In this document: one piece after another, positions 21,814-33,649 of the stretch
Layout of the letters: each line of letters opens with the position of its first letter
Position numbering within the stretch: the stretch's first letter is position 1
Assembly: GCA_034509755.1 (NCBI GenBank)
Contig: CM067557.1
Coordinates: 43,024,001 to 43,088,000 of the forward strand
Reading direction: 5' to 3'
DNA length: 64,000 nt
Source of the DNA: Anisodus tanguticus
Lineage: Eukaryota; Streptophyta; Magnoliopsida; Solanales; Solanaceae
Made by a program: the position numbers and the translations under genes
Notes under the pieces: model-generated
Told to the model about the DNA's origin: nothing
The model's input: the letters and a program-made list of their open reading frames with translations, nothing else
Database searches by the model: none

Positions 21814-24800
21814 CACCCCCACTGTCATAGTGGGCGGTCGTCGTACACTGAGATTGTCCCTAAAATCTTCAAAGAGAACCGAGGGAAGACCCATAGTGAA
21901 GATGTCTGTGATTTGGTACCTAGAAGGGACATGGCAGATGCGTACTTGTCCACGGGCTACCTTTTTGCGAATAAAGTGGATATTCATCTCGATGTGTTTA
22001 GTGCGCTGATGTTGAATCGGATTACTAGAAATATAGACCGCACTAATATTATCACAATAAACCAAGGTAGCTTTCTGAATGGGACAATGAAGTTCTAAGA
22101 GAAGATTACGTAATCAACATGACTCAGACACCACATTGGCTACCCCTCGATACTCGGTCTCTGCACTGGAGCATGATAATGTAGAATGTCGCTTGGCAGA
22201 CCACGAAACCAAGTTATTAGCAAGAAACATACAATAACCAGACGTGGAGCGTTTGGTATCTGGACAGTCACCCCAATCAGCATCTGTATACCAGACAAGT
22301 GTAGAAGTCGACGATGGATATAGATGCAAACCATAGTCAAGTGTTCCCTGGATGTATCGAATAATGCGTTTGAGCGCATTCATGTGCTCAACCCTAGGAT
22401 CATGCATAAGCAAACACACCTGCTATACGACATACATAATATCCGATCTCGTGAAAGTAAGTTACTAAAGAGCCCCTACAAGATTGCGATAATGGGTGGG
22501 ATCCTCGTAAGGTGAGCCAGCTGCAACACCCAACTTGGGTTTAGTATCAACTGGAGTGGAAGTAAACTTACATGAGGACATACCAACTCGCTCAATTATC
22601 TCAGCGGCATACTTCCTTTGTGATAAGAATAACCCACCTGCATGACGAGTGACAGCAATCCCCAAGAAATAACTCAAGGGCCCCAAGTATTTCATAGCAA
22701 ACTCAGAATTGAGTAGTGTCATGATAGACTTGCGTAAATCATCAGAAGAAGCGGTCAAGATAATGTCATACACATATAAGAGAATATAAGCCAGGGAAGC
22801 ACCACGACGATATATGAACAGAGAATTATCAGACCTGCTGTGAGAAAACCCAATAGTAGATACATAGTCTGCAAATCGCTTATACCAAGCCTGTGTAGCC
22901 TGTTTAAGGCCATATAAGGACTTCTTCAATAAACATACATGGTGAGGATACATGGGGTCTCGAAAACCCAAGGCGGATGCATGTAGACTGTCTCCTTAAG
23001 ATCACCATGTAAGAAAGCATTCTTCACATCTAGCTGATGAATGGGCCATGACTTGGAAAGAGCAAGACTGAGAACAGTGCGAATGGTAGCCGGTTTGACC
23101 ACCAGACTAAATGTCTCACCACAATCCACGCCAACCTGCTGAGTCTTACCATCCCGTTCGAATTGGGTCCGGATGAATGCTCTAAATTTTAAGAATGTGG
23201 AAAAAACTTGTGATTATTTCGCTAACGGAAAGGTCCATAAGAAATAGAATAATCATCCAAAATAGGACACAATAACGATGGCCCACAGACCTGAGAACGG
23301 GAAAAGTCCGTAAATCGCAATGAATAATATCAAAAGACATCAAAGTACGAGACGTAAAGGCTACAAATGGTAATCTAACATGTTTTCCTAAATGGAAGAA
23401 ATGACAACGTGGAGTACTATGCGTACCCTTACAAGAAATAACATTGTTTTTATGCAGAGAAGAAACAATAGACGACTCATGGTGACCCAAACGTGCATGC
23501 CACAAGAAATGAGCTAGAGCTGCAAATGTCGATGGCATGGCTTGACTCGAGAAACTTGGGGCGGGCGTGATTAAATAAAGATCTCTCCTACTATTGCATC
23601 TCATGAGAGGTATTCCCGTTTTGAAATCCTTCACAGAAAACCCAAAAGGATCAAAATTAACAGAAACTCAATTATCAGTGGTGAATTTTCGGACACACAC
23701 CAAATTTTTAATTAAGTTCGGGGCATGAAGGGTATTTTTCAAGACAAGATGTGGATGTGGGGGAGACAAAGTTGTATTATCGTAACCACGAATTGGAATT
23801 GTATTGCCATTACCAATAATAATGTCACAATTTTGCTCAAATTGGAATAAGACGAGAGAGTACCTTGGTCTGACGTCATGTGAGAAGTGACGCCTATATT
23901 CATGTACCAATTAGGGTCTGGAGGATTTAATCCAAGCGTATGCATCACAACCTCAATATCTGTCAGAGTCGGTGTGGGGCCCACTGCCTGGAATGCCTGC
24001 GGTGGTCGAGGCCCAAGGAAACCGGCCTGCGGCCCCGGCGTAGAAGGAAAACCGTTGCCTGAAGCTAGACCCGAAAAACTGGGCCTGACCTGTTGCTGGA
24101 ACTGGGCCCAGTTACTTGGGTAAGGACTGGGAGAAAAATAGCCACTGTTGGGCCACAAGCCACTGGCCCAGTTCCACTGCCAGGGGGCATACTACTGAGA
24201 CCAATTGTGCTGCTGCCCACTGCCCCGAGGCCCACCGCCGTTTCCACCACTATTTCGGCCGCCGTTGTTGTGGTCGCGCGTGATTTTTGCCATTATTTTT
24301 ACGGTTTTGACCCTTCTTGCCGCCACAGTTGTTGCGGTTTTGACCTGAATTGTCAACAAAACCGTGAGAGTTATCGGATGAAGTCATCATTGCCATGGAA
24401 CTGGCGCCTGTAGCCGCCTTTTTTCCAAGCCGGCTTCTTCTAACGTGAGCATCGAAAGGGCTTGATAAAAAAGGGGAGGTGGATTACTTTGACGAAAGAG
24501 AGTCCCAATGCCATTATAGGCCTCAGATAGGCCTGCAACCATTTATAGAACAAAACGATTATTGGTAGCAGGCGCTCCAACATTACGGAGTTGGTCCGCC
24601 AATTTCTTGAGCCGTTTACAATAGGCCGAAGCATTGAGGAAATATTCCATGCTTACTTGTGAAAATTCTTGCTCAAGGGTGACAACTCGGGAATGTTGGT
24701 TGTCCTGGAATATATCACACAATCTATTCCATGTAGCCATAGCCGTAGTATCTGGTTCAATGATTGTCTGTAAAAGGTCGGTAGAAACAGTGGAGTAAAT

Positions 24801-25022
24801 CCACTAAAGGACGGTAGCATCAAGAGTGATCCATAACTGAGGATCCCCCGCAGGTGGAGGGACTGCGGGAGGAATTATGTGATGGAGGACTTGATGTGAG
24901 ATTGCGTGAATTTTGAACAATTCTTCCCACGTCGCATAAACCATCTCAAGAATAATAGAGATGTGGTTCTTGATGTTGGAAGCAGTAAGGGCAGAATGAA
25001 ACATGTTCTTTGACGTAGACAT
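21814..25022 (-). pseudogene. Copia gag-pol remnant lacking integrase core
   Basis: Gag starts MSTSKNMFHSALTASNIKNH at 25022 and runs with interruptions to about 24240, through a Pro/Gly-rich linker. The protease site reads WYMNIGVTSHMTS (about 24020), where WYMDTGATSH is expected, so the catalytic Asp is lost. Pre-integrase (FLWHARLGHHESS, about 23540) leads to a fragment with DIIHCDLRTF. At about 23160 the frame jumps from integrase AFIRTQFE to reverse transcriptase KTQQVGVDCGETFS. Reverse transcriptase (22465-23129) and RNase H (21811-22419) follow with frameshifts. It cannot move by itself. Confidence 0.88.
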
Positions 25023-25168
25023 AACGAAAGAACAATAGGTGAACGAGGGATTTGAAAGAAAATTTGGGAAGAGAGAAGGTAAGATGCACGGTTGCTGAGA
25101 ATTTGACACGAAAACCGAGGCAGCGGAAGAGAGGAAAATCGGTAGAAGCACCTAGACTTCTGATACCA

Positions 25169-25464
25169 TGAAAGAAATAATCCACTGATTATTTTCATTA
25201 ATGAATGAGTATATATACGATTTACAATTTCCATAATATGGAAAATCCTATTCCTATTCTACTCCCAAAACTCTATTCTATTTGTACAAGAATTCTACAA
25301 TTATGGTAAGTGTACAATGCTAATTATATACAAATAATATGTTACCAAAATAGGGATATACACGGCTGTGTATACCGTGTATATCACGGTCTCCCACTTG
25401 TCATGAGTTTCCGTGATATACACGGTATACACAAGTATACCGTGTATATCCTTGTATATTTTCA
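25169..25464 (-). repeat. 5' LTR of the 21.6-25.5 kb copia element
   Basis: 296 bp. It contains inverted gtatac/gtatatcacgg motifs at 25367-25455 that are absent from the partner LTR. Confidence 0.93.
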
Positions 25465-25469
25465 TTGAA

Positions 25470-27337
25470 GGCATGTGATTTCACATTTTATTTAACTTTC
25501 GTTTGATAAAATAAAAAATCAAGTTGCAATTCTAGAGTTTGATGATTTAATATGGTACGTAATTGAATGTTTGTATATTAGTCTTTGTTATAATTACATT
25601 TTGATAAAGTTCAATTTTGTTAAAATAGAGTTGGAAGGTGCCTTTTCATATCATCAATGACACATATTTTGACGGTACATCTTTCTCACTTAATCATAAT
25701 TAATTTTATTTTATTTTAATATAGAATTGATATGGGAGACAATCAAAGAATCAGTCTCAACATGAATAAGAGAAAAGAACTGACTAACTGTTGTCTGACT
25801 GCTAATCAAGAGAGATTGAATGGCTCGAACTTTTTGCTAGTTTTGAAATATGGACAGAAGATAAGAAGAAGACCAAACAAAATCACTATCAAAGCAAAGG
25901 AAAAAAAAAAAACCAAAAACAAATCATTTAACCATAAATATTTACTTACACGATTTGATACTGTATAAACTACCTATCATATAAAGTTTTACCATACAAA
26001 AATAATGAGGTAAAAACTTAACAATTTGCATGCTTTTTGTGTTTCTTTTTGTACACTATTCAAACATCAATACACACTATTCACAAGTCTGTGCCACCTA
26101 ACAATGAAAAAAATGTTCATTTAAACTAAGAGTGTTTGGTGTGGAGCCGTAAAAGATTTTCTAGTTTTTTTTATGTTTGATTGTCATAATGTAATTTTTT
26201 TTAAAACAAATAAGTTTCTTAAAAAATCAGGAGAATGACTTCTTTAGTGAAAGAGAAAAAATAAGCTTCATAAATAACATTCGATAGTGATGGTCTCCCC
26301 CTACACGTCCATGTCTCACCCCTCGCCTCCGGTCCACCCTCATCCACGCTCTCTTGACAGTAGGACTGTTCAAAATCGAACTGTAACCGATCATCCAACC
26401 GTAAAATAGGTTTATTGATTTATTAATATTGAGTTATCAGATTAATAGATGGGAACAGTTTGAAAATTTATAGTTAATGACTTAATGGTGCGGAGTGCGG
26501 TTTACTCATTTTTTATATTGATTTAGCCGTTAATCCGTTAAGAATTATTACATTTATAAATATACCCCTACCGTATATGTTACATTTGGACTTTCTACTT
26601 TTACAATTCCCACTTTTCACTTGGACTTCTTTGCTTCCTTTTGTTCTACTGGCCTCGCTCTATAGTTGACCACCAATTGCCAATTTCTCAAACGTATATT
26701 AAAGGTTGGTTAAATTAGCACCACAGTTATAGGATTCTATAGTATCTATACATAGGTTGATAAATAGTAGTAGTACTTCTCGTTTTCTAGCAGTTCTTTA
26801 ACTGGTGCCCAAATTCAAAGGGGCTCAAGGAAGCAGAAGTCTAATGGTAATTTTTAAATTCTTAATATGCGAAGAGCTCCCGGTAGAGCCGCATATAGCT
26901 TGTTGATTAATCGATACATCGCTCGATAACCGTCCGATAATTATTAATCCGATACCGAACCAATCGATATGTTATCGGTTGGCTAGCGGATTAGTACATT
27001 TGAAAGTCGATATCCGACAAGCCAAACCATTAAGCGTAATTATCCGTCTGATCCGTCCGATAAACAATCTTACTTGACAGTCATAATGTTTGTCTAAATT
27101 AATATAGATATTTAAAAAATACTAACATTTTATTTTTGTGAAAAATATAGTCCTTCCTACCAAACACTCCCAGAGAGAAAAAATAAATCTCTAAAAGATC
27201 ATTTAATTATTTTTCTTAAGTAAAAGTAAATTATAATTAAAAATGAAGCGAATTGTTGATTGTGTCATAAAGACTCTTATATATATATTAAAATTGTTCT
27301 GAGGTGTCAAAATATTTTAAATCGCAAATAAATAATC
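25470..27337. other. Intergenic, AT-rich
   Basis: No gene supported. The open frame at 25732-25968 is Lys/Asn-rich without motifs. The stretch 26340-27070 has many cgataaccg/ccgaacc-like strings, reminiscent of hAT-derived repeats, but I could not define its ends. Confidence 0.5.
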
Positions 27338-27689
27338 GGAAAAGATGGGACAAAATTGGGTGTCAACAATGATGTTGCTGAATCATGTTGGCTCCGTAAT
27401 CTCCTACTGGAGCTCCATTGTCCGATTGAAAGGGCAACAATGGTATATTGTGACAATGTGAGTGCGATCTACTTATCTGGCAATCCAGTTCAGCATCAAT
27501 GCACGAAACACATTGAGATTAATATATTATTTGTCCGCGAAAAAGTTGCCCGTGGTCAAGTTCGTGTTCTCCATGTACCGTCCCGTTATTAGATAGCTGA
27601 CATCTTCACAAAAGGTCTTCCGCGCTATTTTTTTATGATTTCAGGGCAGTCTCAACAACCAAGAACCTCCAGCTAAGACTGTGGGGGAC
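27338..27689 (+). pseudogene. Copia RNase H tail
   Basis: The fragment encodes AESCWLRNLLLELHCPIE, VYCDNVSAIYLSGNPVQHQ and VARGQVRVLHVPSRY, then a stop in place of the next codon, then ADIFTKGLPRYFF. This is the last third of copia RNase H. It ends at a polypurine tract (tgtgggggac, 27680-27689) that abuts the LTR. Everything upstream is gone. Confidence 0.85.
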
Positions 27690-27932
27690 TGTTAGAGTAA
27701 TTATGGGGATATCGCATAATTACCTCTCATTTATTATAATTGATAATGTAATATATTGTAATTATTATGATTGTAATTAGTATCTTATAATTTAGGTAAG
27801 GTAGATTAGTCTTCCATTATTCAAGTCTAGGATGAATATATATATATATATTGTATCTTTGGGATAATATTAATCAAGGAATCATTTACCTATAGTTATG
27901 GCCTATGGGGTAGTTTTTCTCTTAACGAAACA
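27690..27932 (+). repeat. Copia LTR attached to the RNase H fragment
   Basis: It starts tgttagagtaattatgg right after the polypurine tract and probably ends cttaacgaaaca. The right edge is inferred only from the TG...CA rule. Confidence 0.6.
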
Positions 27933-28443
27933 AATAACTGTACCCGAAAATTACAATTATAATCCAATATAAAAAACACAGGAGAAACAAATAACACGAG
28001 AATTTTGAGCTAATGCTCATATCTGTGAAATCTTTTAAGCATTTGGAAATTTACTTTTTAGACTTTTGCTTTTGGATGGTTATATTGTACTGTTAATTTT
28101 AAACTTTTGGTCATTTCTGTCAAAGTTTGAGCCCTACCAAATACAGTTTCTCTACTTTTTTGCGGATGATTATCAGATACAGTTTTTCCACCTTTTAAGA
28201 TAAGGTGTGCATACACATTATTCTACTTGGTAATGTTATTCTTGTTTATGGTAATTTTAGTGTTTTAGTAGATTAGGTGAGTAACTTTTAAGTATTTCTA
28301 TGGTTCAAAAAAATTTAAGCCTAAATCTTTGATTTATTGAAGTTTATACTTTTGGGAACGAACTACTAAGAGGTAATTAGCATTCAAATGCAATAAGTTC
28401 AAGAAATAGTCGTAGAACTACACTAGGTTGGATTATTGTATGT

Positions 28444-28514
28444 CCAGCTTATAGTAGTTGTTGATTTAATCCAGCTTATAGTAGTTGTTGATTTAATCCA
28501 GCTTATAGTAGTTG
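28444..28514. repeat. 27-bp tandem repeat, 2.6 units
   Basis: ccagcttatagtagttg followed by ttgatttaat recurs at 28444, 28471 and 28498 without mismatch. The flanking string aagaaatagtcgtaga also occurs on both sides (28401 and 28520). Confidence 0.95.
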
Positions 28515-28790
28515 TTTCAAGAAATAGTCGTAGACAAGTAGAAGTTTATACTTGTCTCGCTTGAATTATTGACTCTTATATCAGTTGTTGATTTAATCCA
28601 GCTCAAAATTACTCTTAATATAATTTTTTTCTCACAAGATCTCCTTCCATCAAGAATAATATCATTACACCTTAAATTTAAGTGTTTAACTTATTTTTCT
28701 TTTCAACAAACAATATTGTAAATGACGAACCCAACAGATTTAACTATATTGCTACCATACCTTGAATGAACTACACTCCTTTAAATGTTA

Positions 28791-29007
28791 CCTCTTTCGT
28801 CCCAATTTATATAAAGGTATTTGACCGAATATGAAATTAAAAAATGAAAGAAAGACTCTTGAATTTTGTGGTAAAAATTAAAATATTTGTATAACTATAA
28901 ATCATCTTATTAAATATAAAAAATAAAAAATATACTATTACTATTAAATATAAAAGATGTCATTCTCTTTGGACTGCTAAAAAATATAATTAATGGAACG
29001 GAGGGAG
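28791..29007. mobile_element. Stowaway-like MITE
   Basis: Termini cctctttcgtcccaatttat and, inverted, aatggaacggagggag pair imperfectly. TA flanks both sides. The inside is AT-rich. Confidence 0.65.
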
Positions 29008-29379
29008 TATTATTTTTACAACCACAATACCTTAAAACGAGAAACTTTTTTACCTGTATGTTTTCGCAAAATTGAACAATTTAATTAGAAAAAAACATAC
29101 TCCAATCACTCAAATATAGACAGAACAGAGAACTAATTCCCCCCTCTTTTCCTCCGGATTTTATTGCAATAATAAACAAATAACACATGTCACTTTATTT
29201 AGCTTCAGTTATTAATACTTAACTATAGTTAATTATCATGTATTTTGCACATAATCCTAAATATAATAATATAAATAATGCTTATTAATCTTGTTATTCT
29301 CCGCTGCTGTTCTTTGTGCGCCACACTTTCCAAGCCATTACTGGCCATTGCGATGATGAAAGTTTTCCTTATGATGTAA

Positions 29380-30922
29380 CTGTCGAATGTATGAAGGTAT
29401 ATTTATGTTCTAGAGACAATCTGTATTAGGATAAATATATTTTATACATATTTGTATTATTATTAATAGAGATTAATATTTTGATATTTGCAATTATTGA
29501 ATTATTAATTGATTGTTTGTAATATTCTATAATATGCATCTCTGGAGGTTACACTGTTATTAATAGTGTGAGATATTAATATTATAACGTAACTCTTAAA
29601 TAGCCTCGACTAATGATCATCGAGAATGAGATATCGATGATATGTGATAAGGCGACATGTGGTCTGCATCACATCCTTAGAGGATGTAGTATGTCTCACC
29701 TACTACGAGTAATGGCTACTCGTGATGGACACATGGATACTTTGGAAGTATTGGTATACCCTGCTGATATACTGTTTGTTATACTTGTCTAAAGTATGAT
29801 CAGCGTGTGGGAGATAGAAGTCCTTAGACTTGAGGTCAATACGCGTCTTGTCTGCAAAGTAATGTACTTTGATCCCGTCCTAAGCTCAAATGCCTTATAG
29901 GTTGAGATACGGCTTGTATTGGGTACGTTACGATGTAGATTAAAGGTGGTAGTTGAGCCAAGATTAGGATTCATTCCTCGAATGTATATTCGAGAGAATA
30001 CTCGGATTCTCAGTGATATTAAGTTGACTAAGTCGTTGGCCAACACAATAGACATATTTAGAATATGGTCTAGTTGTCAACTAATATAGATGAGATACAA
30101 TGATTAAGCCATTTGGATAGACACTTGACAAATCCTAAGCTTGATCGGGTGTGTCGTGAATGAAAGGATTTTATCTTACCACATAAAGGTTAAGTTTATT
30201 GGATTCACGTAAACGTACTTCACATATTGAGTTCGTCTTGCGGCATTGTCTAGGAGTTCCGCGTAGACCTTAATTTGATTAATATCGATATGAGAGGGCA
30301 TGTAGGGTCACACTATGTCGATTGTCCGTTTCGATCTAAGGATGTATTGAGAGAGTAATTAAAATGTTCGATTTAGAATCGAGACATTTAAATGAATAAT
30401 GATTATTTTAATTAAGTCAAAATTGGATTTTGGATTTAATTAAGAATGCGCGGAAAATAAATCGAGACAGTGCAGAAATTCATCGAGCGCCGTGGCGCCC
30501 ATACCCTAGGGCCGCGGCGCCTCTGCCTCGAATTTTGGGCCAGGCCCAAGGTCAAACCCTAATCCGGTTTTGACCAATTTTTCAACTATAAATAGTGGCA
30601 TTCTTTTCATTATTTATACACCAATTTCATATTATCATTCTAAGCCTTAGAGACTTAGAATTAAACTCTCTCGAACCTCTGCCGGATTTTCTAGCTTTCC
30701 GAAAGAGAAATACATTGAAGCTTGGAGCTTGCAATCGGAAGGGCAACCGCGTGTACACCTTATAGTAGATAAAAACTCCAGTTACTCTAACCTGTAAGTT
30801 TATGCTTTATGTTACAGGTTTGATTGTTGTATAACCATACCAGGAATGTTGTTGGGGTAAGTAAGAAACAAAATTTTAAACTTCTGCTATGCCTTACTTA
30901 CTTATATGCTTTGAACCCAACA
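29380..30922 (+). mobile_element. Candidate large solo LTR
   Basis: The segment ends gaacccaaca, a usual LTR end, and has a clear TATA box (ctataaata, 30586-30594) with about 330 bp after it. A GC-rich patch with two inverted gcgcc motifs (30487-30521) precedes the TATA. No coding DNA adjoins it and the primer site expected after 30922 is absent, so it would be a solo or truncated LTR. The left edge is a guess and no target duplication was found. Confidence 0.4.
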
Positions 30923-31419
30923 AAACCCTTCAGTATAAACATTTTTAATTTCAACAAAAAGAACACTTACCTTTGTATACCTCAAAGGTAACACATCAAA
31001 AGATTACTCATATGAAAAATCACAGAATTGCACTAATTGGCTTTGCATAGTCACACTGTTACAGGTTTAATAGCTTAATCTAAAATAAAACTTCTACTTT
31101 GTTTTAACAGCTTTTTCTTAAAGACAATAAAAACATTAATGAGCTTACTAACTAAACTTTAAGTCTAAGAGAATTTCTTTCATGTTTTTGTCAATAGATT
31201 AAAGTTTTTTGGCATACATTAACAAATAATAAACTGGATAATACGTGAAAAAATTAATATCCAGGCATCTCTTTACTTACAAGATTAACAAGAATTATTG
31301 AAGAGAAAAAAAAGTAGGAGAAGATGCTACATCTACTTGTGACTATTGCTCATAACCTGAACTCCGGTTTTAATAATCATGTTTCACAATTATCCTTTTG
31401 ATTCCAGTGAGAAATAATA

Positions 31420-31695
31420 CTCCATTCGTCTCAAATTATTTATCATTTTTTTAGTTTACACGCCTCTTAAGAATTACTGATTAATTAGGAGGAGTATTTG
31501 ACCTACTTTGTTCTTATGTATGTCTAAATTATAATCTATTTCTATTAAATATTTACTTTATTTATATATCATTTTATTAATGACAAAAAGGTAAAATGGA
31601 GAAAAAATAACTAATTATATTTTAAACTTTTAAAATAATAAATAAATTGAAATAACTATTTTTAATAATTATGATAAATAATTTGAACCAGAATG
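31420..31695. mobile_element. Stowaway-like MITE
   Basis: ctccattcgtctcaaattat at the left pairs with ataatttgaaccagaatg inverted at the right, between TA dinucleotides. It is of the same type as the MITE at 8515. Confidence 0.6.
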
Positions 31696-32100
31696 CTAGA
31701 AGAGGAACAATAAAAGAAAAATGAAATTGATGGCAACCCTAGAAACTTTAAAGTGTTATTTTAATATGAATTTACATTCTTTTAAATTTTATTCTTTATT
31801 AAAACTAGGACTTTTAGTCGATTTTAGTTTGTCTTATAATTAATTTAATTAAATTTAAGTAATTTTATGATTTTAATTAAATTGAGTGTAATCACTAAGT
31901 TTTTACCGGATTGAAAAGCAAAAGTACAAAAATGGTGGGACCATTCAATTATGAACCCAACGGGAGAATTCTTTTTAATGTCTCTTTAACGGCAGACAAG
32001 ACGGTTCAGCAATAATAATGCCCCGACAGTGGCCGTCAAGTGAGCTGTTAGTTCAACGGATCAATTCTTCCTCCAGCTGTCACTTCCTTCATTTTCCCAC

Positions 32101-32107
32101 TATAAAT
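32101..32107 (+). promoter_or_regulatory. TATA box of arabinogalactan peptide gene 2
   Basis: tataaataac is followed by a CT-rich patch (cctcctcctctatcttc). The ATG is 111 bp downstream. This is a good plant core promoter. Confidence 0.75.
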
Positions 32108-32211
32108 AACCTCCTCCTCTATCTTCATCTCCCATCACACAGCTCATACTTCTTCTTTGTTAATTCAATTTTCTAGAAAGTTCATCAGTTTCTTCTATCA
32201 ATTTTATCGAA

Positions 32212-32406
32212 ATGGCGCAAGTTAGCAGCATCATTAAGGCCTTTATCCTCGCCATCGTTCTCGCTGCCGTCGCCGCCTCAGCACAGGAGGTCGGTCTAGC
32301 TCCATCTCCGTCGCCGGATGCCGGAGCAGGATTCTCCGTGCCGATTTCTGGTGCTTTGATCGGAACTTCTCTGCTCGTCTCTCTGTTCGCTTCATTGAGG
32401 AATTAA
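32212..32406 (+). CDS. Arabinogalactan (AG) peptide 2, 64 residues
   Basis: Residues 1-24 form a signal peptide (MAQVSSIIKAFILAIVLAAV, then AASA). The mature part begins QEVGLAPSPSPDAGAGF with the AP-SP-SP dipeptides that direct Pro hydroxylation and arabinogalactan addition. Residues about 45-64 are a hydrophobic GPI-anchor signal. Length, order and the short Pro-rich core match plant AG peptides, which sit at the outer face of the plasma membrane. The gene has no intron in the coding part. Codon use is richer in G+C than the surroundings, as expected for an expressed gene. It looks functional. The related gene at 21096 lies on the same strand 11 kb upstream. Confidence 0.9.
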   Translation: MAQVSSIIKAFILAIVLAAVAASAQEVGLAPSPSPDAGAGFSVPISGALIGTSLLVSLFASLRN

Positions 32407-33089
32407 AACTCGAGGCTATGAATTTTTAGGAATGAAATCGCTATACTATCGATTCAATTGCTTTGTTTTGATTGGACTTGGAGGTTTATTGTTATCGAAA
32501 TGCTACTATTCGATTGATTCTTTCTTGCCTTTGTATGTGGAGTGTTATTGATTAGTATTTGAATTTTCTTTTCAATTTTTGTCAAAAAAAATGCCTATGG
32601 AATGAGATTTTTGTTTTTGTTTTTGCATATCTTAATTTTTGTTCAATTGTACTTGGATGAACAAACAGAAAATTGTTTCTGGACTTATTAATGATGAGAA
32701 AAAGTTTTTACTAATTGAAGATCAAAGGAATTTATTACTCTGTTTTGTGCTTTAGCAATGTTCTGAATCTAATGGTAAAATGTGAACTGAAGCTCGAGTT
32801 GTAGGTGAAGCACTTTGGGAATTTTATTGAATGACTAATTTCCAATATCACGACAACAAAACTAAAATAGTACTCCCTCTGTCCAAAAAGATTAGACATT
32901 TTTCGTTTTTTTTGAGTGTTAAACTTTCTAATTTTGATAGTGTTAGAACATAAAATCTTTAAATTTTTTGAAATAAAATTTATATATTTAAAAATTACGT
33001 AAAAAAATATTATAGATCACGATAATTAATAATTTAAAATATTTTAAAAGATATTTTAGTTTTTCGAAAGAACCTATGCAGAGTCTCCT

Positions 33090-33640
33090 ATGGTGGACAC
33101 TCATATTAACCGTATTCTTGCTTTGCTAAAGAAGATGCAGGAAAAGTATTCAGCGGTTACAGTAGAAGATGATCCAATTAGTGCTGCTACAGTCGTTCAC
33201 GGAGAGAGATTGCTTTAGCTTTGGCCGATGAAAACCCAAGTACTGTGGATAACGCCGAGGTACATCTTGAGATGTTTCATACTTCGATTGACACAAACCT
33301 CCTCCTCGTTGGAAATGATTCGGTTTTAGACGATCAATATTCAGGCCATATGGACCATATGTTCGATAAATTGCCAGAATCAGCCGACGACACTGGGAGC
33401 TCAATGGAGGACCATGTGTTCGATAAATTGCCAGTGGAGTGTAAGAATGTAGAGATATGTTCGATAAATTGCCAGAATCAGCCTACGACACTGGGAGCTT
33501 GATGAGGACCATGTGTTCGATAAATTGCCAGTGGAGTGTAAGAATGTAGAGCCTTTGGCATTGATTACTGGAAGTATTATTGAGATTAAAACTTTCTGGT
33601 CCTTTAATTTGTCCATCTTTCATATTGACCCAAAGAATCC
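33090..33640 (+). pseudogene. Unidentified protein remnant with repeated FDKLP motif
   Basis: From ATG 33090 the frame reads MVDTHINRILALLKKMQEKY and VTVEDDPISAATVVHGER. After a one-base shift near 33213 it continues ALADENPSTVDNAEVHLEMF... with MFDKLPESADDTGSSMEDH and VFDKLPVECKN. The second motif pair is repeated at DNA level (33359-33552) and loses frame there. A related phrase, EDQVFDKISH, occurs in the open frame at 39179-40588, so both are pieces of one coding family. I do not recognise it. Its position next to LTR elements suggests an accessory frame of a retrotransposon, which is inference. A TRIM element interrupts it at 33650. Confidence 0.5.
33359..33552. repeat. Two-unit tandem repeat of about 97 bp
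   Basis: The block tatgttcgataaattgccag ... tgtaagaatgtagag occurs twice head to tail. The second copy lacks one base, which shifts the frame. Confidence 0.93.
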
Positions 33641-33649
33641 GATCCGTCA

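Larger units (their letters stand above)
21590..25464 (-). mobile_element. Ty1/copia element, minus strand, internally deleted, with target duplication
   Basis: The LTRs lie at 21590-21813 and 25169-25464, both starting tgaaagaaataatc and ending tatattttca on the plus strand. A 5-bp duplication ttgaa flanks the element exactly (21585-21589 and 25465-25469). Next to the right LTR is the primer site, ttctgatacca on the plus strand (inverse of tggtatcagaa). Next to the left LTR is the polypurine tract, inverse of caccccc. At 3.9 kb it is short because most of integrase is deleted. The left LTR is 72 bp shorter than the right. Confidence 0.95.

Noticed and set aside
25732..25968. Lys-rich 78-codon frame
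   Set aside because: Low complexity, ends in an A-run, no homologous features.
26340..27070. Possible hAT-type MITE with cgataaccg words
   Set aside because: I could not find paired termini or a target duplication, so it is not called as an element.
28444..28514. CRISPR-like direct repeats
   Set aside because: The 27-bp units are contiguous with no unique spacers; an ordinary tandem duplication in a plant genome.
29789..30055. 88-codon minus-strand frame
   Set aside because: It lies within the large LTR-like segment and has no recognisable domain.
32874..33065. MITE with terminus ctccctctgtccaaaaag
   Set aside because: Only the left end is recognisable; no inverted partner was found before the unknown coding remnant.
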